64,000 nucleotides of DNA from Dyadobacter sp. (GTDB lineage Bacteria > Bacteroidota > Bacteroidia > Cytophagales > Spirosomataceae). Location of the stretch: assembly GCF_017744695.1 (NCBI RefSeq), contig NZ_JAGIAS010000001.1, forward strand, positions 587,013 through 651,012, in the 5' to 3' direction. The translations under genes and the position numbers were made by a program. The notes below the pieces were generated by a model, which did not search any database, had not been told where the DNA came from, and was given only the letters and a program-made list of their open reading frames with translations. Within the stretch, counting starts at the first letter, position 1. Each line of letters opens with the position of its first letter. Shown in pieces: positions 16,930-25,204 of this stretch.

Positions 16930-16993
16930 CAAATCATCCAGCAAGTATGAACCAACCGGAGGTTGCTTTTTCCCTAAAAAACATCCCGGAACC

Positions 16994-18172
16994 ATGGCCG
17001 CATTTACGCCCGAAGCATTTAAGAAAGAATTTGTTGCGATTCTCGATTATTGGGAAAAATATGGGCCGGACCCGGAGAAAGGCGGGTTTTATGGAAGGGT
17101 TAATTACGACAATCAGCCGGTGAAGGATTCGGCGCGGTCGGTGGTGCTTACGGGAAGACTTTTGTGGACTTTCTCGCTCGCACACCGCTTACTGAAAGAG
17201 GCTAAATACCTTACCCTGGCCGACCGGGCTTATCAGCAACTGGTCAAAAGCTTCTTTGATACCGAACATGGCGGCGTGTATTGGTCGGTAAATGCGGATG
17301 GCTCGCCGCTCGAAACGAAAAAACAAATCTACGGCAATGCTTTCGCGATGTACGGCCTGGCTGAATACTACCGCGTCACGCATTTCAAGCCGGCACTGGA
17401 AAAAGCACAGTCACTTTTTGAAGTGATTGAAAAACATGCGTTCGATCCCATCAACGGTGGTTACCGCGAAGCATTCGCGCGCGACTGGTCGGCAACCGAT
17501 GATTACATCCTGAGTAAAAGCCCATGGAACAAGAGCATGAACACGCATTTGCATTTGGTAGAAGCCTATACCAACCTGTACAGCGTGTGGCCGGACGCAA
17601 AACTCAAAAAGCAAACAGCCGGAATGCTCGACGCGATCATCACCCGCATTGTGAACCCGAAAACAGAAACCATGCAGTTGTTTTTCGATGAACAATGGAA
17701 AGCGAAGGATCATATCGTTTCGTTTGGGCACGATATCGAGGCGTCCTGGCTCCTTTTTGAAACGGCGGAAATATTGCACGACGAGCAGCTCATCGCCCGG
17801 ATGAAAAAGAAATCCATCGCCATGGCGACCGCGGCTTCAAAAGGACTCGGGCCAGATGGGGCAATGAACTACGAATACGATCCCGAAACGAAGCATACCC
17901 AAACCGACCGCAGCTGGTGGGTTGCGGCGGAACAATTGGTCGGTTTTTATAATGCTTACCAGCTCACGAAAGATCCTCAATTTAAAACCAAGGCCGAAAA
18001 GAGCTGGGATTACATTGTCAACGAATTTGTCGACCACGAAAGGGGCGAATGGTTTGGGACTGTCAAAGAGGACGGTACCCCGGTGAAGGGCGACAAGATC
18101 AACTTTTGGAAATGCCCCTACCACAATGCCCGCGCCTGCGCGGAAATGTGGCGCAGGCTCGGGAAAGCCTGA
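16994..18172 (+). CDS. AGE-family epimerase, cellobiose 2-epimerase-like
   Basis: 392 residues from the ATG at 16994, the usual length; the in-frame extension to 16850 overlaps the toxin gene and has no similarity. The (alpha/alpha)6-barrel landmarks are present: GFYGRVNY, LTGRLLWTFSLAHR, HLHLVEAYTN, FGHDIEASWLL, RSWWVAAEQLVGF, GEWFG and the closing FWKCPYHNARAC, with their His and Trp residues positioned as in cellobiose 2-epimerases. These convert cellobiose to glucosyl-mannose in the cytosol. The stop codon directly abuts the stop of the convergent cytochrome gene. Confidence 0.88.
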   Translation: MAAFTPEAFKKEFVAILDYWEKYGPDPEKGGFYGRVNYDNQPVKDSARSVVLTGRLLWTFSLAHRLLKEAKYLTLADRAYQQLVKSFFDTEHGGVYWSVNADGSPLETKKQIYGNAFAMYGLAEYYRVTHFKPALEKAQSLFEVIEKHAFDPINGGYREAFARDWSATDDYILSKSPWNKSMNTHLHLVEAYTNLYSVWPDAKLKKQTAGMLDAIITRIVNPKTETMQLFFDEQWKAKDHIVSFGHDIEASWLLFETAEILHDEQLIARMKKKSIAMATAASKGLGPDGAMNYEYDPETKHTQTDRSWWVAAEQLVGFYNAYQLTKDPQFKTKAEKSWDYIVNEFVDHERGEWFGTVKEDGTPVKGDKINFWKCPYHNARACAEMWRRLGKA

Positions 18173-20347
18173 TTAGTTCAGGAACATTTCGTCCACGAGC
18201 AGCAATGCACGTTTGTCTTTGTTACGATGCCAGGCAGGAATTTTGCTGAGCGGTTTGGCTACTATTTTAATGTAAGAAACCTGCTGCGGCTTGAACGACC
18301 CCGCCACGCTGCGCAGCGACGCCCGCTCCCCTTTCACTGGCATCGGCGCTTTGAATTTGGTAAGCAACTTCATATTCTCTCGCGTGGTACCACCCCATAT
18401 TTCGACCAGTTCAGGCGGAAAAATACCCGTATCTTCTTCTACCATGTAGCGTACGCCAAGCGACGAGAGCGTCACGGGCTTTTTGAATTCCGACACAAAA
18501 GCCATGTCATTGTCCCTTACCCCCGCCCAATTGTTGGCCCAGGCCGGGTTATTGGCACCGATAACACCCAGTTTATGATCAAAGAATGTCTTCACTCCCT
18601 CGGCCTGATGCACGCGGTTCAGTGGCGCGAGTAATGTGCCGCTATCGGGCTGATAGGCGCTTTTGTAATAATCGAAAGTGATCATGTCGCTGCCATACCA
18701 GCCATTTTTGTAAGCTTTGGCGCGGATGGTTGTGTTGCTGTTGATCACCGTTTTATGGTCGAGCAATGGCGATTTGATACTATCCGGCTCGGAACCGTCC
18801 ATGGTGTAGCGCACATCTACACCCTTGATCGGATGCTGGATGTCCACGACCAGGCTCTGTGCGAAAATCGGCGAAGCATTCCTCATTTGCGGCGGATTGA
18901 GCTTCAACGGGTTCTTCCCGTCGTCTTTGAACCCTCCGATAATGTTCATTCCCTTGTTGGCCTGCTGCAATTGCTGCACATCGGCAGCCGACAATTTTGT
19001 ATCCCACACGGCGACCGTCTTCACACTTTTCAGCTGGGGCAACAATCCTTTCAGATCATTCAAACCGAGCTTTGTGCCGGATAATGTGAGGTTTTGCAAA
19101 TGTTTCAATCCTGAAAGCTCCTTTAAACCCGCTGCACTGACGTCCGTAAAGTTGAGGTCGAGCTTGCGGAGGTTTTCAAACTTCGCAACGCTTTTCAGGT
19201 CAGCATCTTTGACCGGCATTTTATTCAGGTTCAACGAAATAACCTGTTTACGGATATCGCCCAATTCATCCAACTGGTTTACATGATATGCTGCGGCATT
19301 GTAAATGTTCACCGCTAATGCCGGGGACTCGCGCGCGAGAGGCAATATCGTCCGGTAGTCGGTATTAAGCGCCTTCACTTTGTCTTCATCGGCAGCCGGG
19401 AAATCGAATTCTTCCTCCTGCGTATGCGGTTGAAGGAACGCGGTCGCGAGCATGCGCAGCGAGTCGGAAGCAGGCAAATCGGTCAGTTTCTTTTTGAAAT
19501 CCGCTTTTTGTTTAACCCATAATGTGAGCAGCGAAATTTCCTGCAAGGTAAGCTGCGCCTTGCCCGTTGGCGGCATGTGTTTTTTCTCCTCCATCGGCAA
19601 GTGGACGCGTTGCAGCAAAAGGCTCATTTGCGGGTTGCCCGGTACCAGCAGTTTGCCCGACTTCCCTCCTTTCATGATCGACTGCGGATCGGTCAGGATC
19701 AACTCTCCTTTGAGCTTATCAGGATTGTGGCAGCTCGTACACTTTTGTTCGAGAATAGGCCGGATTACATTGGTATAAACAACCGCCTGCTCCAATGGCA
19801 CTTCCGCGATTTCCTTTTTATTTGAAATAGGCTCCCAAATGAAGTTGCTGCCATGCGTGAGCGCAGCACCGTAATGTCCTGTCAGCACCAGCGCCACCAC
19901 GGTCAGCAGTGCACCGGCCTTTGCCGTCACCGATTTGTACCAGCGGGCGTTCCTTACCCAATAGATGATGGATGCAAAAAAGAAGATTCCCGCGCCGGTC
20001 CATTTGTGGTAGGTCAGAGTGGCACCTTCATACCCTTCTTCCCTGGACAAAAACAGGCCCATTATCACCGTCACCGCCGCGAAAAGTGCTCCGATCAGCA
20101 ACAAGCCCTGCAAGAAGTTGCGGTAAAACGCATTGCCCGCATATTCCGGTTTGAAACGGAAGAATTCGAGCAGCATTGCCAGCAGCAGGATCACGATCGG
20201 GAAATGCAGAATGAGCGGGTGCATGCGGCCGATCGTTTGCAGCCACGCCGGGATCACGAGTTTGCTTTCGAAGAGCAGTAAAAACAGTATGAAAATATTG
20301 GAAGCAACGAGTAACTGTTCCGCGAAAACCCTGAGTTTCAAATGCAT
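18173..20347 (-). CDS. Membrane-anchored planctomycete-type cytochrome c with LRR-like and chitobiase C-terminal-like regions
   Basis: 724 residues. Four to five membrane helices in the first ~170 residues match the DUF2231 type (RMHPLILHFPIVILLLAMLLEF). A PSCyt1-type heme site KCTSCH follows near residue 205. Residues ~370-450 carry leucine-rich-repeat-like units (LENLRKLDLNFTDVSAAGLKEL pattern), then a chitobiase/hexosaminidase C-terminal-like beta module (VRYTMDGSEPD) and a final beta-sandwich. It is probably an inner-membrane electron carrier facing the periplasm. It lies 46 nt downstream of a DUF1501 gene and belongs to the same three-gene set as the DUF1549-DUF1553 protein. Confidence 0.82.
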   Translation of the reverse strand: MHLKLRVFAEQLLVASNIFILFLLLFESKLVIPAWLQTIGRMHPLILHFPIVILLLAMLLEFFRFKPEYAGNAFYRNFLQGLLLIGALFAAVTVIMGLFLSREEGYEGATLTYHKWTGAGIFFFASIIYWVRNARWYKSVTAKAGALLTVVALVLTGHYGAALTHGSNFIWEPISNKKEIAEVPLEQAVVYTNVIRPILEQKCTSCHNPDKLKGELILTDPQSIMKGGKSGKLLVPGNPQMSLLLQRVHLPMEEKKHMPPTGKAQLTLQEISLLTLWVKQKADFKKKLTDLPASDSLRMLATAFLQPHTQEEEFDFPAADEDKVKALNTDYRTILPLARESPALAVNIYNAAAYHVNQLDELGDIRKQVISLNLNKMPVKDADLKSVAKFENLRKLDLNFTDVSAAGLKELSGLKHLQNLTLSGTKLGLNDLKGLLPQLKSVKTVAVWDTKLSAADVQQLQQANKGMNIIGGFKDDGKNPLKLNPPQMRNASPIFAQSLVVDIQHPIKGVDVRYTMDGSEPDSIKSPLLDHKTVINSNTTIRAKAYKNGWYGSDMITFDYYKSAYQPDSGTLLAPLNRVHQAEGVKTFFDHKLGVIGANNPAWANNWAGVRDNDMAFVSEFKKPVTLSSLGVRYMVEEDTGIFPPELVEIWGGTTRENMKLLTKFKAPMPVKGERASLRSVAGSFKPQQVSYIKIVAKPLSKIPAWHRNKDKRALLLVDEMFLN

Positions 20348-20393
20348 TTATAATCCACCAAAAAATTGACCAATGATAACAACTCTCAAAAAA

Positions 20394-21848
20394 TCAGCTG
20401 ATAATATCGCGGACCACCTTGCCCGAAACGTCGGTAAGGCGGTAGCGGCGTCCCAGGTGCTTGAATATCAGCTTTTCGTGGTTGAGGCCCAGCTGATGCA
20501 GGATCGTCGCCTGAAAATCGTGCACGTGGACGGGGTCTTTGGCAATGTTATAGCCAAGCTCGTCGGTTTCTCCGTACACAATACCCGGCTTGATACCGCC
20601 GCCGGCCATCCAGATCGTGAAGCAGCGCGGATGGTGATCACGGCCGTAGTTTTCCGGTGTGAGTTTGCCCTGGGTATAACTGGTACGGCCGAACTCCCCA
20701 CCCCAGATAACCAGCGTTTCGTCCAGTAATCCTCTCTGTTTCAAATCGGTCACCAATGCGGCCGATGCCTGATCGACGTCCATGGCCTGTTTGGTAATTT
20801 CATAAGGAAGGTTACCGTGCTGGTCCCAGCCCTGGTGATAGAGCTGCACAAACCGCACACCATTTTCCGACAACTTGCGCGCGAGCAGGCAGTTGGCCGC
20901 GTACGTACCCGGTACGAGGCATTCAGGACCGTACAACTTGATAATATCATCCGATTCTTTGGACAGATCCATTACCTCAGGCACCGCCGTTTGCATGCGG
21001 TAGGCCATTTCGTATTGTTTGATCTTCGCCGTAATCTCGGGGTCGCCGAATTCCTGATACGACAATTCATTCAACTGGGAGAGCTTGTCGAGCATGTCGC
21101 GGCGCTCCTTGCGGTCCATTCCTTCCGGATCGCGCAGGTAAAGCACCGGGTCCTCCCCCTTGCTGAACTGCACGCCCTGATGCACCGAGTCGAGGAAGCC
21201 ATTAGACCATAGCTTGGAATACACGCCTTGCCCGTTGCCCACACCGCGTGACAGCAATACTGTGAAATTCGGGAGGTTTTTATTCTCATTTCCAAGCCCA
21301 TAGCTCAGCCAGGAACCCATACTGGGCCGGTTGCCCTGTTGCGAGCCTGTTTGCAGGAATGTCAATGCCGGATCGTGGTTGATCGCCTCGGTATACATCG
21401 AGCGCACAAAGCACAGGTCGTCCACGATTTTGGAAGTATAAGGCATAAGATTGCTCACCCAAGCCTGCGACTGACCATATTGTTTGAAATCCACAAAGGA
21501 TCCAACAAGCGGAAACGACGCCTGATTGGCGGTCATGCCGGTAAGCCGCTGCGTACCTCGTACGGAAGGCGGTATTTCCTGTCCGAACATTTCGCGCAGC
21601 TTCGGTTTATAGTCAAAAAGCTCCTGCTGCGAAGGCGCGCCGTTTTGGAATAAATAGATTACCCGCTTGGCCTTGGGCGCGAAATGCGGGATACCCGGCG
21701 CGAGTCCCTCCTCTTCCAGTCCTCCGCCTTTCAACAAATCGGGCATGAGCAATGAGCCCAGCGCCACGCTCCCGATCCCGAGGCTCATCGTGGATAGGAA
21801 GCGCCTCCTGTTGAAACTGAATCCGTGTTCAATGATTTCCTTTTCCAT
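20394..21848 (-). CDS. DUF1501 family protein with twin-arginine signal
   Basis: 484 residues. The N-terminus has a Tat-type motif (NRRRFLSTM, residues 13-21) followed by a hydrophobic stretch, so export of a folded, cofactor-containing protein is likely. The body matches DUF1501, alkaline-phosphatase-superfamily relatives; hallmarks are VIYLFQNGAPSQ, the HDPALTF block and VIWGGEFGRT near residue 378. Its activity is unproven. It lies between the PSCyt1/DUF1553 gene and the membrane cytochrome gene on the same strand. Such triplets are common in planctomycetes and Cytophagales and may oxidise or degrade polysaccharide-derived compounds (inference). Confidence 0.85.
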   Translation of the reverse strand: MEKEIIEHGFSFNRRRFLSTMSLGIGSVALGSLLMPDLLKGGGLEEEGLAPGIPHFAPKAKRVIYLFQNGAPSQQELFDYKPKLREMFGQEIPPSVRGTQRLTGMTANQASFPLVGSFVDFKQYGQSQAWVSNLMPYTSKIVDDLCFVRSMYTEAINHDPALTFLQTGSQQGNRPSMGSWLSYGLGNENKNLPNFTVLLSRGVGNGQGVYSKLWSNGFLDSVHQGVQFSKGEDPVLYLRDPEGMDRKERRDMLDKLSQLNELSYQEFGDPEITAKIKQYEMAYRMQTAVPEVMDLSKESDDIIKLYGPECLVPGTYAANCLLARKLSENGVRFVQLYHQGWDQHGNLPYEITKQAMDVDQASAALVTDLKQRGLLDETLVIWGGEFGRTSYTQGKLTPENYGRDHHPRCFTIWMAGGGIKPGIVYGETDELGYNIAKDPVHVHDFQATILHQLGLNHEKLIFKHLGRRYRLTDVSGKVVRDIIS

Positions 21849-21857
21849 CTTTATAGA

Positions 21858-22040
21858 CTTCGGCTTTCTTGGATTAAACTTCGGCTTTCGGCAATCAGCC
21901 GTCGGCTTTTTGGGATTAAACTTCGGCTTTCGGCAGTCGGCAGTCGGCTTTTTGGGAATAAACTTCGGCTTTCGGCAGTCGGCTTTTTTTAGCTATGCTA
22001 TTTACAATCAACCGATTGCCGACAGCCGATTGCCGACAGC
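21858..22040. repeat. Degenerate 42-bp tandem repeat with inverted distal copies
   Basis: Two full 42-bp units (21879-21920 and 21921-21962) are flanked by partial units (21858-21878 and from 21963). Each unit joins CTTCGGCTTTCGGC, CAGTCGGC-like words and TTTTTGGGAATAAA. After a short AT-rich spacer, two copies of GCCGATTGCCGACA lie in the opposite sense, so the transcript could fold into a long imperfect hairpin. The block fills the gap between two co-oriented genes of one presumed operon. It has no coding potential that I trust. Confidence 0.8.
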
Positions 22041-22042
22041 CA

Positions 22043-24364
22043 TCATGATTTCGTAATCGTCTCTTCCAGGTTGTAGATTGTCGAAATAACCCGCATTAAT
22101 GAAGCCTGCGCTTTTCTATCTACGTTTTTGATGAGCGGATACTCCCCTACCGACACCATTTTTTCGGCTGTTTTGGGCTGAATCTCTTTCAGTTCCTTCG
22201 CATAATAGCCCATAAGCACTTCCAGCTCTTTCTGGCTGGGCTTCCGGCAAACGATCTGCCTGAATGCTTTCGTGATCTTCTCTTCCGTACTGGTTTTTTC
22301 CTGCAACAGCTTGCCGGCGAGCACGCGCGAGGCTTCCAGCACGGTAGGGTCGTTCATCATCACCAATGCCTGTAACGGCGTATTGGTTTTCAGTCGCCTT
22401 ACCTCGCATAAGTCACGGTTGCTGGCATCGAAGATCGCCATCGTAGGCGGGGGCACGGTACGCTTGATGAGCGTGTACATGCCGCGCCGGTAGAGACTTG
22501 CCCCGTGGTCCTGGTTGTATACCGACAGCAGACCGCGTCCCGAAGTAGCACCTTCCCACAAACCCGCAGGCTGGTAAGGCTTCACGCTCGGTCCACCAAT
22601 GGTACGGTTGAGCAACCCGCTACTCGCGAGTACGAGGTCTTTCACAAACTCCGCGTGAATGCGGTAGCGCGGGCCGCGTGCGAGGTACACATTATCCGGG
22701 TCGTGCGCCAGGTGCTCTTTCGTTACCACGGCCGATTGCCGGTAAGTAGCGGACATCACCATTTGCTTCACAAACCGTTTGATATCCCAGTTATGCTCCA
22801 TGAAATCCACGGCCAGCCAGTCGAGCAGTTTGGGATGGGTCGGCAGCTCGCCTTGCATACCGAAGTCACCGGACGTTTTGACAATACCTTTTCCAAAGAA
22901 CTCCTGCCAGAGGATATTCACATACACCCTCGCTGTCAGCGGGTTACGCTTATCGAATAGCCATTGCGAAAGCCCCAGCCGGTTTTTCGGATATTTTTTG
23001 TCAAATGGAAGGATCGCATTCGGGGTACCAGCCTGCACTTCCTCGCCCGGCGCATCGTACGCCCCGCGTTTAAGGACATAAGTTTTGCGTAGCGTGTCCA
23101 GGTCCCCCATCACCGACACGATCAGCCGGTTGGTATCAGGCTTGTTAATGAACGTCAGGATATTCTTGGCCTCCTCGTTACTGATTTCCATCAGCGGCTT
23201 CTTCGCATATGTCTCCGGCCCGCCAATCACCGATTCGATGCCGACTTCGTTCACGTTGTTAAAGAATGCAAACATCTGGTAGTATTCCTTTTGCGAGAAC
23301 GGGTCGTATTTGTGGTCGTGGCAATGCGCGCATTCGAGTGTAACACCGAGCAAACCTTTACCAAACAAGTCGTTTCGGTCGGTAACGTACATAATGCGGT
23401 ATTCCTCGGGTATTACCCCGCCTTCTTCGGTGATCTTGTGGTTGCGGTTGAAGCCCGTGGCCAGGAGTTGCTCCTTGGTAGAATTGGGAAGCAGATCGCC
23501 GGCCAGCTGCCACGTCACAAAATCATTATAATGCATGTTCTTGTTGAATGCGTGGATTACCCAGTCGCGCCATGGCCATTGGGTGCGGTAGCCGTCGTCC
23601 TGGTAGCCGTGTGAGTCGGCATAGCGGGCCAGGTCGAGCCAGTGGATCGCCATTTTTTCCCCGTAGGTCGGGTTGGCCAGCAGCTTGTCAACGACTTTCT
23701 CATAGGCATTCGGGCTGTTATCGGCCAGGAATTCGTCCATCAGTTGCAAGCTCGGCGGCAGTCCGTTCAGGTCGAGGCTCAGGCGTTTGAGCAAACGCTC
23801 TTTATCGGCTTCGGCACTGGGTTCGAATCCTTTCTGCTCCTGTTTTTCGAGGATAAAATAGTCAATGTCGTTTTTAGCCCAATCCTTGTGATCAACTTCC
23901 GGCACTTTCGGTTTTTTCGGCGCCACAAATGCCCAGTGCTTTTCATACTTCGCACCTTGCCTGATCCACTTGCCGATCAGGTCGATTTCCCGCTGGGATA
24001 GTTTGAGGTTAGAGGCGGGTGGCGGCATCCGGAGGGTCGTATCCTCCGTGGTAATGCGCAGGTAAACGGCGGAATGATCGGGCTTGCCTGCCACCAGCGC
24101 GTGCGCTTTGGGATTATCCTTCAATGCGGCGAATGCGCTCACAGGGTCATCCAGGCGAAGACCGGCTTCCCGCTTGTTGGCATCGGGGCCATGACAAGCC
24201 AGGCATTTGTCGGAAAGAATGGGCCTGATATCGAAGTTGTAACTTACCTGCTCGGGCAGTTTCTCCTCGGCAGGGCTTCCAGGGTTTTGATTACAAGACT
24301 GGAAGCTCAAAGCAGTGACCACCGCCCCGGTCAGCAGCAAAAAACTGGTCCTTAAATACATCAT
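22043..24364 (-). CDS. PSCyt1-DUF1549-DUF1553 domain lipoprotein
   Basis: 774 residues from the ATG at 24364 (or the next ATG at 24361); a GTG at 24388 is less likely. The signal peptide ends with a lipobox-like FQSC. The domain order is a planctomycete-type cytochrome (heme site KCLACH), DUF1549 (residues ~145-350, with HWLDLARYADSHGYQDDG) and DUF1553 (~480-740, with NPLTARVYVNILWQEFFG). The combination is well known in planctomycetes and Cytophagales and is thought to act in envelope redox or polysaccharide processing; no activity can be assigned. It heads the set continued by the DUF1501 and cytochrome genes downstream. Confidence 0.88.
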   Translation of the reverse strand: MMYLRTSFLLLTGAVVTALSFQSCNQNPGSPAEEKLPEQVSYNFDIRPILSDKCLACHGPDANKREAGLRLDDPVSAFAALKDNPKAHALVAGKPDHSAVYLRITTEDTTLRMPPPASNLKLSQREIDLIGKWIRQGAKYEKHWAFVAPKKPKVPEVDHKDWAKNDIDYFILEKQEQKGFEPSAEADKERLLKRLSLDLNGLPPSLQLMDEFLADNSPNAYEKVVDKLLANPTYGEKMAIHWLDLARYADSHGYQDDGYRTQWPWRDWVIHAFNKNMHYNDFVTWQLAGDLLPNSTKEQLLATGFNRNHKITEEGGVIPEEYRIMYVTDRNDLFGKGLLGVTLECAHCHDHKYDPFSQKEYYQMFAFFNNVNEVGIESVIGGPETYAKKPLMEISNEEAKNILTFINKPDTNRLIVSVMGDLDTLRKTYVLKRGAYDAPGEEVQAGTPNAILPFDKKYPKNRLGLSQWLFDKRNPLTARVYVNILWQEFFGKGIVKTSGDFGMQGELPTHPKLLDWLAVDFMEHNWDIKRFVKQMVMSATYRQSAVVTKEHLAHDPDNVYLARGPRYRIHAEFVKDLVLASSGLLNRTIGGPSVKPYQPAGLWEGATSGRGLLSVYNQDHGASLYRRGMYTLIKRTVPPPTMAIFDASNRDLCEVRRLKTNTPLQALVMMNDPTVLEASRVLAGKLLQEKTSTEEKITKAFRQIVCRKPSQKELEVLMGYYAKELKEIQPKTAEKMVSVGEYPLIKNVDRKAQASLMRVISTIYNLEETITKS

Positions 24365-24507
24365 CTTGGGTTCAGGTTCATCAGTCACACTTTTTTGTTA
24401 GTATATATACTTAACTAAAAAAATGTACATTTATTGAAGCAATAATGCCAATTAAGAACTAGCAACTATCCTGTTCTATACTGTTCCTATTCCATTTATT
24501 TTCTCCA

Positions 24508-25155
24508 ATGAAGCAAAGAACTTTTTTAGCTATTCTACTGACAACTATTGCGTTGGCAAGTTTCGCTCCCTCCAAAATCGGCCTATTCGAGACAGGAAAG
24601 GACATTGGTAACCCAAAATTGGCAGGTTCCTCCACTTACGACCATTCCACCAAAACCTACACCATGAAAGGCGGTGGCTATAATATCTGGTTTGAGCGCG
24701 ACGAATTCCAATACCTGTTTCGTGAAATGGAAGGAGATTTTACAGTTTCCGCCGACTTTGAATTCGTCGGAAAAGGGCAAGATGCACATCGGAAAGTGGG
24801 ATGGATGGTGCGGGAATCGACGGACGACAATGCCTCGCATCTGAGCGCCGTCATTCATGGCGACGGGCTCACTGTATTGCAGTGGCGGGTCAGGAAAGGG
24901 GATAAAATGCGCGACCCGGAAGACGAGATTTTCAGTAAGGAGAAATCTATTCAAACCATCGAGGTAAGTCGGCAAGGTAACACCTACATGATGCACGGCG
25001 CAGCAAAAGGCAAACCGCTTCAACTAATTGGTACTCACGAGATGGCCAACTTCGGAAACAAGGTATTGGTGGGCCTGTTCATTTGTTCACACAACCCCGA
25101 CGTGCTCGAAGAGTGCAAGGTAACGAACGTGGTCGTTCGAAAAGGGAAAAAGTGA
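24508..25155 (+). CDS. Secreted DUF1349-like beta-sandwich protein
   Basis: 215 residues. A signal peptide (MKQRTFLAILLTTIALASFA) is followed by one concanavalin-type beta-sandwich. Strands such as GGGYNIWFERDEFQYL, GDFTVSADFEFVG, KVGWMVRES and VLVGLFICSHN fit DUF1349/laminin-G-like carbohydrate-binding folds. A catalytic role is not evident; glycan binding is an inference. It is transcribed alone, towards the DUF885 gene, and the two share the hairpin at 25168-25193. Confidence 0.65.
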   Translation: MKQRTFLAILLTTIALASFAPSKIGLFETGKDIGNPKLAGSSTYDHSTKTYTMKGGGYNIWFERDEFQYLFREMEGDFTVSADFEFVGKGQDAHRKVGWMVRESTDDNASHLSAVIHGDGLTVLQWRVRKGDKMRDPEDEIFSKEKSIQTIEVSRQGNTYMMHGAAKGKPLQLIGTHEMANFGNKVLVGLFICSHNPDVLEECKVTNVVVRKGKK

Positions 25156-25167
25156 CAATACATGAAA

Positions 25168-25197
25168 GGGCAACGCCGTGACCGGCATTGCCCCTTA
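25168..25197. terminator. Hairpin terminator shared by convergent genes
   Basis: An 11-bp stem with one mismatch (GGGCAACGCCG, 25168-25178, with CGGCATTGCCC, 25183-25193) around a 4-nt loop, flanked by TTAAAA. It lies between the stop at 25155 and the convergent stop at 25205. Confidence 0.65.
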
Positions 25198-25204
25198 AAA
25201 TAGG

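Noticed and set aside
22043..24388. Recent transfer from planctomycetes suggested by PSCyt1-DUF1549-DUF1553
   Set aside because: This architecture is common in Cytophagales, and base composition is like the neighbours.
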